From the NCBI GenBank assembly GCA_900318865.1, contig ONMF01000002.1, forward strand, positions 1 through 64,000: 64,000 bases of DNA, read 5' to 3'. The stretch's first letter is position 1, and each line of letters opens with the position of its first letter. Positions 59,484 to 64,000 of the stretch are shown here, one piece after another. Source of the DNA: an uncultured Prevotellaceae bacterium. GTDB lineage: Bacteria > Bacteroidota > Bacteroidia > Bacteroidales > Muribaculaceae. Made by a program: the position numbers and the translations under genes. The notes under the pieces are model-generated. The model was not told the DNA's origin and searched no databases. It saw only the letters and a list, made by a program, of their open reading frames with translations.

Positions 59484-61028
59484 TTATTGCTTTATCAGAA
59501 TGTTCACCAGCGCGGTGATGTCGGCGATGCCGGTTTCGCCATCGTTGTTCACATCGCTGCGGGGATTCTCTGATTGGGCCAACACCAGCGAGGCCAGCAT
59601 CGTCACGTCGGCAATGCCCACTTCGCCATCACCGTTCACATCGCCGCGCAAGAAAGAAGCCGCACCCACGGTGAATGCCACACGATACATGGTGTTGCCG
59701 TTATTCTGGTGGAATGTGTCGCCATATTCTCCGTAACGGCCCACCATGTTGAACCACAACTCGTAATTTGTGCCTTCTTGCAGGCCTTGCAACACGTCAA
59801 ATTCCAAGTCGTTGGCAGCCCACTGGCTTTCATTAACGTTATTCAAGTGGATGCTCTGCCACCCTGTGCCTGAGCTATTCTCTTCAGCCACTTGATAATC
59901 CATGAACACTTCGGTCACGTTTTGCCCGTTGGCCTGCACATCGGCCGCAATCCGATTGAGCACAAACTCGCTCACTTGGCCCAGCTGAACGGTTTCCATG
60001 CCGTTTGATGGAATGGAGTGCTTCATCGCTTCTCCATTCACTGTCACATGGATTGTCACAGCAGTGAACTGCGGAGACTTAGCCATTCCATTGCCCACCG
60101 TGAAGTGGAATCGGCCCGTCTCGCTGTTGCTGTCTTTATTGAAGAAATAATATTTGCCATTGCGGTCTATCACTTGCCACATCATCTCCAACACATAGCT
60201 TTTGCCTGCTTCCAAGCCTTGCAGCAAGTCACAGCCCACGTTGTCGGCAGTATATTCCTTCACCAGCTTGCCGTCAATGTCGCGCTGGTCCTGGTATTGG
60301 ATTCCGTTCCAACTGCCCGACGTGCCTTCCTCGTACACCTTATATTGCACCGACACATCGTCGATATTGGTGCCTTCCTTGCGGTTCAAGCGCAGCAAGA
60401 AGCCGTCGAGTACCAATTGATTCACCTCGCCCAGCTGGTTGCTGTCAAAATGGTAACTGCCGTCACCATCATAGTAGTACCAGGCCGTCTCGCCATTAGT
60501 GATGAGTTTCACCCCGGCAGTCTGATTTTCAAGGAAACTCACATTGGCCGCCGACTCACCTTTAGCCACCCGAAAGATGACCTTGTAGTTATAGCCGCCG
60601 TTGTTATAGTAGAACGACGTGCCTTCGTTATCAACGCCCTCGAAATAAATCTCAAACACATACACCTCGCCCGGCTGCAGGCCATCGAGGAGGTTCACAT
60701 TGATGTTGGAGAGTGTCCACACACCGTCGGCTTGCTTGCTGGCGGGCAGTGTGCGCCATTCTTCGGGAGTTGTGCCACGTTTGTAGAGCGCCCCCTTGGC
60801 AGCCACACTGGCAACAGTGCCGGTGGTGGTGGCAGTGAAGCCGTTGACGATAAACACGCTTTCCTGATTATCACTCAAGTCCTCACCATTCTGCGGAAAT
60901 CCTGTGGGCGGCAGGGGGAGCGTTTCGGTTTGCCCCATGGTGATTTGCAGCGACACGCCCGTGAACTGCGCCGCACCGGCTGTCATAACCATCATGATGG
61001 CAGCCAATAAACAATAAATCTTGTGCAT
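59484..61028 (-). CDS. Secreted protein with three internal repeats and a dockerin-like C-terminus
   Basis: The product is 514 aa. Signal peptide MHKIYCLLAAIMMVMTAGAA. Three modules of about 130-150 aa share the pattern L-x-G-L-x-x-G-x-x-Y-x-L/F-E (LLDGLQPGEVYVFEIYFE, LLQGLEAGKSYVLEMMWQV, VLQGLQEGTNYELWFNMVG), probably beta-sandwich carbohydrate-binding or adhesive domains. The C-terminus has two calcium loops, DVNGDGEVGIAD and DVNNDGETGIAD, closely like those of the 483-5336 protein. No catalytic motif was seen. The promoter is at 61069-61099. Confidence 0.85.
   Translation of the reverse strand: MHKIYCLLAAIMMVMTAGAAQFTGVSLQITMGQTETLPLPPTGFPQNGEDLSDNQESVFIVNGFTATTTGTVASVAAKGALYKRGTTPEEWRTLPASKQADGVWTLSNINVNLLDGLQPGEVYVFEIYFEGVDNEGTSFYYNNGGYNYKVIFRVAKGESAANVSFLENQTAGVKLITNGETAWYYYDGDGSYHFDSNQLGEVNQLVLDGFLLRLNRKEGTNIDDVSVQYKVYEEGTSGSWNGIQYQDQRDIDGKLVKEYTADNVGCDLLQGLEAGKSYVLEMMWQVIDRNGKYYFFNKDSNSETGRFHFTVGNGMAKSPQFTAVTIHVTVNGEAMKHSIPSNGMETVQLGQVSEFVLNRIAADVQANGQNVTEVFMDYQVAEENSSGTGWQSIHLNNVNESQWAANDLEFDVLQGLQEGTNYELWFNMVGRYGEYGDTFHQNNGNTMYRVAFTVGAASFLRGDVNGDGEVGIADVTMLASLVLAQSENPRSDVNNDGETGIADITALVNILIKQ
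59602..59737. repeat. 136-bp direct repeat copy B (inside the dockerin gene)
   Basis: The intact counterpart of copy A, lying 2476 bp away, inside the 59484-61028 coding region. It keeps the reading frame; copy A does not. Confidence 0.9.
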
Positions 61029-61068
61029 AGTTTTTAAGTTATTAGATTATTAGTAATGATTACATTCG

Positions 61069-61099
61069 CAAATATAACAACTTGCACCCATCTTGGCAA
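61069..61099 (-). promoter_or_regulatory. Promoter of the 59484-61028 gene
   Basis: On the minus strand TTG (61099-61097), 20 bp, TATATTTG (61076-61069). The ATG at 61028 is about 35 nt downstream of the predicted start. Confidence 0.65.
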
Positions 61100-61147
61100 G
61101 TGATGGGCGTAAAATATTTAAAAAAACAGTGATTTACAATAGCGAGG

Positions 61148-61741
61148 TCAATCTCCCGGCGTGAGGTATTGCTCAATATATAGCTTGCAGTTGGCCACCA
61201 ATTCGTCGTACCACTGCTGGCCATAGCATTCAATGAGCGGCTCGCGCAGAAATTCATACAGACGTATGCCGCGCGCGCGGCCCAGCACCTCGGCGCATTT
61301 GCAGATTTTCCACCGGTGGTAGTTCACGGCATCGTAGCAGTCGTAGTGCTTGATGCGCACGGGATACAGGTAGCACGACATGGGTTTGCGCCACCCGATG
61401 CGCCCTTCTCGATAGGCCTTCTCGATGGCGCACGAGCACAGCCCGCCTGACTCGTAGCAGGTGAAAACGCAGTTACCTCCATCCACGATGCTGGTCACCA
61501 GTTCGCCCTCGGGGTCGTGGTAGGCCACTCCCTGCTCGGCTATCACCTCGCGGGCTCGCGGCAGCAGCTGGTCCCAGATCGCGGGCAGCACTTCTTTCAG
61601 TTTCTTGTACTCGGCCCGCGTGATGGGAGCTCCGGCATCGCCCTCGATGCAGCATGCGCCCAGGCACTTCTCCAGGTCGCAGCAGAAGAAGCGCTCCACC
61701 AGGTCGAGGCTCACCAGCGTGTTTTCACCTATCTGAAACAT
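61148..61741 (-). CDS. DUF3109 cysteine-rich protein
   Basis: The product is 197 aa, no signal peptide. Cysteine-rich patterns FFCCDLEKCLGACCIEGDAG, GNCVFTCYESGGLCSCAIEK and WKICKCAE fit the DUF3109 family of Bacteroidetes, thought to bind metal or Fe-S clusters; the activity is unknown. YKKLKEVLPAIWDQLLP and CYLYPVRIKHYDCYDAVNYH are also typical. It follows cdaA with a 35-nt gap, in the folP-cdaA-DUF3109 minus-strand run. Confidence 0.9.
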   Translation of the reverse strand: MFQIGENTLVSLDLVERFFCCDLEKCLGACCIEGDAGAPITRAEYKKLKEVLPAIWDQLLPRAREVIAEQGVAYHDPEGELVTSIVDGGNCVFTCYESGGLCSCAIEKAYREGRIGWRKPMSCYLYPVRIKHYDCYDAVNYHRWKICKCAEVLGRARGIRLYEFLREPLIECYGQQWYDELVANCKLYIEQYLTPGD

Positions 61742-61776
61742 GATTCAGGAAATTCGGTTTTCAAAAGTGGGAACGT

Positions 61777-62547
61777 TTACAAATTGGACAACGCGTGCTC
61801 CAGATCGGTACTTGTGAGCTTCTGGTGAAGCTCCCCCTTATAGGCATAGGAGATGTTGCCGGTTTCCTCGCTCACCACCACGGCCACGGCGTCGGTGGCC
61901 TGCGCGATGCCCAGCGCCGAGCGGTGGCGCAGCCCCAAGTAGCGAGGCAGCGATGTGTCGTGCGACACGGGCAGGATGCAGCCGGCACTCTTCACCTTGT
62001 CGCCGGCAATGATGAGCGCGCCGTCGTGCAGAGGGCTGTTCTTGAAAAAGATGTTTTCTATCAGGCGCGTGTTGATGTTGGCGTCAATCACATCGCCTGT
62101 GCGCTCATAGTCGTCGAGCGGCATTTGTCGCTCAACGACAATCAGCGCGCCGGTCTTCGACTTCGACATGCTCATGCAGGCATAGACCACAGGCATGATC
62201 CAGCGCTTGTTGGCGCCGTCGTCGGCGCGGTGCTTGAACAGGTTGCTCACAAATCGCCACCCCTTGTGCGAAGAGCCCAGCTCGGTGAGGAATCGCTTGA
62301 TTTGGTCTTGAAACAATATCACCAGGATGAACAGGCCGATGTCGATAAACTTGTCCATGATGGTGCCGATGAGCCGCATCTCGAATATCTTGTACATCAC
62401 CACCCAGGCGATGACAAAGGCCAGCACCCCGATAAACACGCTGAGCGTGCCGGTGTCCTTCATCGTGCGGTACACATAGTAGAGCAACGTAGCCACCAGC
62501 AACACGTCAATCAAGTCTTTGATTCCAAACAGAGCAAATATGTTCAT
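61777..62547 (-). CDS. cdaA: Diadenylate cyclase CdaA
   Basis: The product is 256 aa from ATG 62547 (MNIFALFGIKD). Three hydrophobic segments in the first 100 residues anchor it in the membrane. The DisA_N catalytic domain has the DGALIIAGDKVKSAG and RHRSALGIAQATDAV motifs needed to join two ATP into c-di-AMP, which controls potassium and osmotic balance. A longer reading at 62586 would overlap folP. It follows folP with an 11-nt gap. Confidence 0.95.
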   Translation of the reverse strand: MNIFALFGIKDLIDVLLVATLLYYVYRTMKDTGTLSVFIGVLAFVIAWVVMYKIFEMRLIGTIMDKFIDIGLFILVILFQDQIKRFLTELGSSHKGWRFVSNLFKHRADDGANKRWIMPVVYACMSMSKSKTGALIVVERQMPLDDYERTGDVIDANINTRLIENIFFKNSPLHDGALIIAGDKVKSAGCILPVSHDTSLPRYLGLRHRSALGIAQATDAVAVVVSEETGNISYAYKGELHQKLTSTDLEHALSNL

Positions 62548-62558
62548 AGAGTAGTCAA

Positions 62559-63413
62559 TTATCCATTTTCCATTATCATCATGCACAGCGTGCGGGCCTC
62601 GACTGCCGCCCGCACATCGTGCACACGCACCATGTGGGCGCCGGCCAGCAGCGCCGCGGTGTGTAGCACCGTGGTGCCGCCCAGCGCATGAGCGGCATCG
62701 CAGCCTAACGGCGCCATCACCATCGACTTGCGCGACACTCCCACCAGCAGCGGCACTTGCAGCGCGTGAAACACATCAAGATGGGCCAGCAGTTCATAAT
62801 TCTGCTCCACAGTCTTGGCAAAACCGAAACCGGGGTCGGCTATCACGTCGGCAACACCCAGCTGGTGCATATGGTCGACCCGGCGGGCAAGCCATTCGAG
62901 CACCTGGGCGGTGACATTGTCATAATCGGTCAATTGCTGCATGGTGGCAGGCGTTCCACGCATGTGCATCGCCACAACGGGGACCTGTAGCCGGGCAAGT
63001 GTGCGCTCCATGTCGGGGTCGAGGGTTGCACCCGAGATATCGTTCACTATTTGTGCCCCCCACTGCTCCACGGCACTGGCCGCCACGCGGGCCCTGAACG
63101 TGTCGACCGACAGCAGCACATGCTCAGGCAGCAGCCGGCGCACCACGGGCAATGCCCATTGCAGCCGGCGCAGTTCCTCGTCTTCGGTCACCGTTTCGGC
63201 ACCGGGGCGCGTGGAGCATGCACCCACGTCGATCACGTCGGCCCCGTCGTCCAGCATCTGCCGCACACGCCGCTCGAGCTGCTCCAGGTCATTGACCCGG
63301 CTGTCGGGGAAAAACGAATCGGGTGTGACATTGACCACACCCATCACCCACGGCCTGCTGATTTCCACCAGCCGGCCGCCAACATTCAGACTGTAAGGGA
63401 TGAATTTCTGCAT
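62559..63413 (-). CDS. folP: Dihydropteroate synthase
   Basis: A 284-aa TIM-barrel enzyme of folate synthesis, target of sulfonamides. It joins 4-aminobenzoate to the pterin. Conserved: VMGVVNVTPDSFFPDSRVND, DVGACSTRPGAETVTEDEE, LLSVDTFRARVAAS, IADPGFGFAKTVEQN and LVGVSRKSMV. The start MQKFIPYSL at 63413 is used; a longer frame adds unlike residues. It is the first gene of the run folP-cdaA-DUF3109. Confidence 0.96.
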   Translation of the reverse strand: MQKFIPYSLNVGGRLVEISRPWVMGVVNVTPDSFFPDSRVNDLEQLERRVRQMLDDGADVIDVGACSTRPGAETVTEDEELRRLQWALPVVRRLLPEHVLLSVDTFRARVAASAVEQWGAQIVNDISGATLDPDMERTLARLQVPVVAMHMRGTPATMQQLTDYDNVTAQVLEWLARRVDHMHQLGVADVIADPGFGFAKTVEQNYELLAHLDVFHALQVPLLVGVSRKSMVMAPLGCDAAHALGGTTVLHTAALLAGAHMVRVHDVRAAVEARTLCMMIMENG

Positions 63414-63530
63414 CGCTCGGTTTGCCTTTATGGGCAAATCGTTGCGAATTTACGAGTTTTTTGGCGTAAATCCAAAAAAACGCCTGATTTGTTGTCTAAA
63501 ACCGCCTTGCCGAGCATTTTCACCATCGGC

Positions 63531-64000
63531 TCATCCGGCACCATAGAGTTGCTCAAACTCGGCAATTATCCTTTTAAAATCGGCCGACAGCAGTGTCATC
63601 ACATGGTCGCGCATCCATCCTGGCACGCCATAAAGGGCCTCGGCCACACTGCCGGCGATGCACCCCACCGTGTCGCTGTCGCCACCGATGGAGATGGCAT
63701 TGCGGATAGCGTCCTCGAAATCGGCGGCTTCCAGCGCGCAAACGAGCGCCTGCGGCACACTGCCCTGACATGTGGCTCCCGATGCCTCAAGGTTTCCGTC
63801 AAGGCCATCCCACGAATAGCGAGGGCGGATTTCATCCACCGTCAGGCTCAAGTCATAACCGAATTGCTCCTCCATTGCCCGGCGTATCTCGTCCTTTCCA
63901 ACGCCTTTGCGGGCCATGAAAATGGCCAATGCCGTGGCCTGCGCCCCTTTGATACCCTCGGGGTGATTGTGGGTGCAGGCAGCACTGCGTTCGGCGGCGG
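63531..64000 (-). CDS. ADP-ribosylglycohydrolase family protein (5' end outside window)
   Basis: The frame is open to the window edge, so at least 156 residues are visible and the N-terminal part is missing. HNHPEGIKGAQATAL near the edge and AISIGGDSDTVGCIAGSVAEALYG carry the ADP-ribosylglycohydrolase metal motif GGDSDT with its conserved Asp residues. Enzymes of the family remove ADP-ribose from proteins such as nitrogenase reductase (DraG-like), or other nucleotides, in the cytosol. The target is unknown. The sequence ends before any neighbour could help. Confidence 0.9.
   Translation of the reverse strand, partial: AAERSAACTHNHPEGIKGAQATALAIFMARKGVGKDEIRRAMEEQFGYDLSLTVDEIRPRYSWDGLDGNLEASGATCQGSVPQALVCALEAADFEDAIRNAISIGGDSDTVGCIAGSVAEALYGVPGWMRDHVMTLLSADFKRIIAEFEQLYGAG

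Noticed and set aside
1..64000. CRISPR arrays, rRNA or tRNA genes
   Set aside because: No regularly spaced repeats, and no cloverleaf or rRNA-like sequence was recognised on reading; a covariance search could still find a tRNA I missed.

Overview
The window is a gene-dense bacterial chromosome segment from the phylum Bacteroidota, order Bacteroidales. A gut Muribaculaceae-like organism is my best guess, by inference only. Evidence: many promoters fit the Bacteroidetes pattern (TTTG or TTG, 19-21 bp, TAnnTTTG); Rho carries a very long Ala/Glu/Lys/Gln-rich insert; there are GldH, RicT, PorT-type barrels, DUF5106 and TlpA-like lipoproteins, and secreted proteins ending in dockerin-like DVNGDGE loops. 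Most of the window looks GC-rich (high 50s percent by eye). The stretch at about 7.2-12.5 kb is visibly richer in A+T. No rRNA, tRNA, CRISPR array or intact transposase gene was recognised.

Layout. 1-5.4 kb: the end of a secreted protein and a giant GLUG-repeat surface protein with a dockerin-like tail. 5.4-7.2 kb: a small secreted protein and an iron-dependent alcohol dehydrogenase. 7.2-12.5 kb: an A+T-rich block with an insertion-like remnant, an ECF sigma factor fused in one frame to a transmembrane helix and an outer-membrane barrel, a methyltransferase, a CotH-like secreted protein and a small secreted protein. 12.5-17.6 kb: a minus-strand run of tightly coupled genes (ybaK, aroC, a cysteine-peptidase-like protein, acyl-ACP thioesterase, YigZ, TIM-barrel lipoprotein). 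17.7-27.7 kb: housekeeping genes (tilS, pheS, nth, guaD, def, ruvX, rho) and a CCA-adding enzyme fused to an O6-methylguanine-DNA methyltransferase. 27.7-29.9 kb: a two-gene restriction-modification-like pair, an EcoRI-family adenine methylase and a DUF262-HNH protein overlapping by 4 nt. 30.4-38.8 kb: PorT-like protein, deoD, then minus-strand zapA, rny, ricT, gldH, TRIC channel and GtrA, followed by rsgA and a small wHTH gene. A candidate 6S-like RNA lies between zapA and rny. 38.9-47.7 kb: a minus-strand envelope operon (nucleotidase, GH3-beta-lactamase fusion, lipoprotein, TlpA-like, OprO/P porin, two paralogous secreted proteins). 48-54 kb: PI-PLC lipoprotein, barrel protein, SH3-zinc protein, RelA/SpoT-domain protein, gpmI. 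54-64 kb: small lipoprotein and helical protein, two paralogous barrel proteins flanking rplS, adenine deaminase flanked by a 136-bp direct repeat taken from the neighbouring dockerin protein gene, then folP, cdaA and DUF3109, and a truncated ADP-ribosylglycohydrolase at the edge.

The two best candidates for a new system are the single-chain sigma factor/inner-membrane helix/periplasmic linker/outer-membrane barrel protein (7621-9372), which could carry a signal from the outer membrane straight to transcription, and the methylase plus DUF262-HNH pair (27674-29901). The CCA-enzyme/MGMT fusion, a promoter-terminator unit of about 60 nt with a 7-codon ORF next to def, and two apparently leaderless genes (tilS, rsgA) are smaller surprises.
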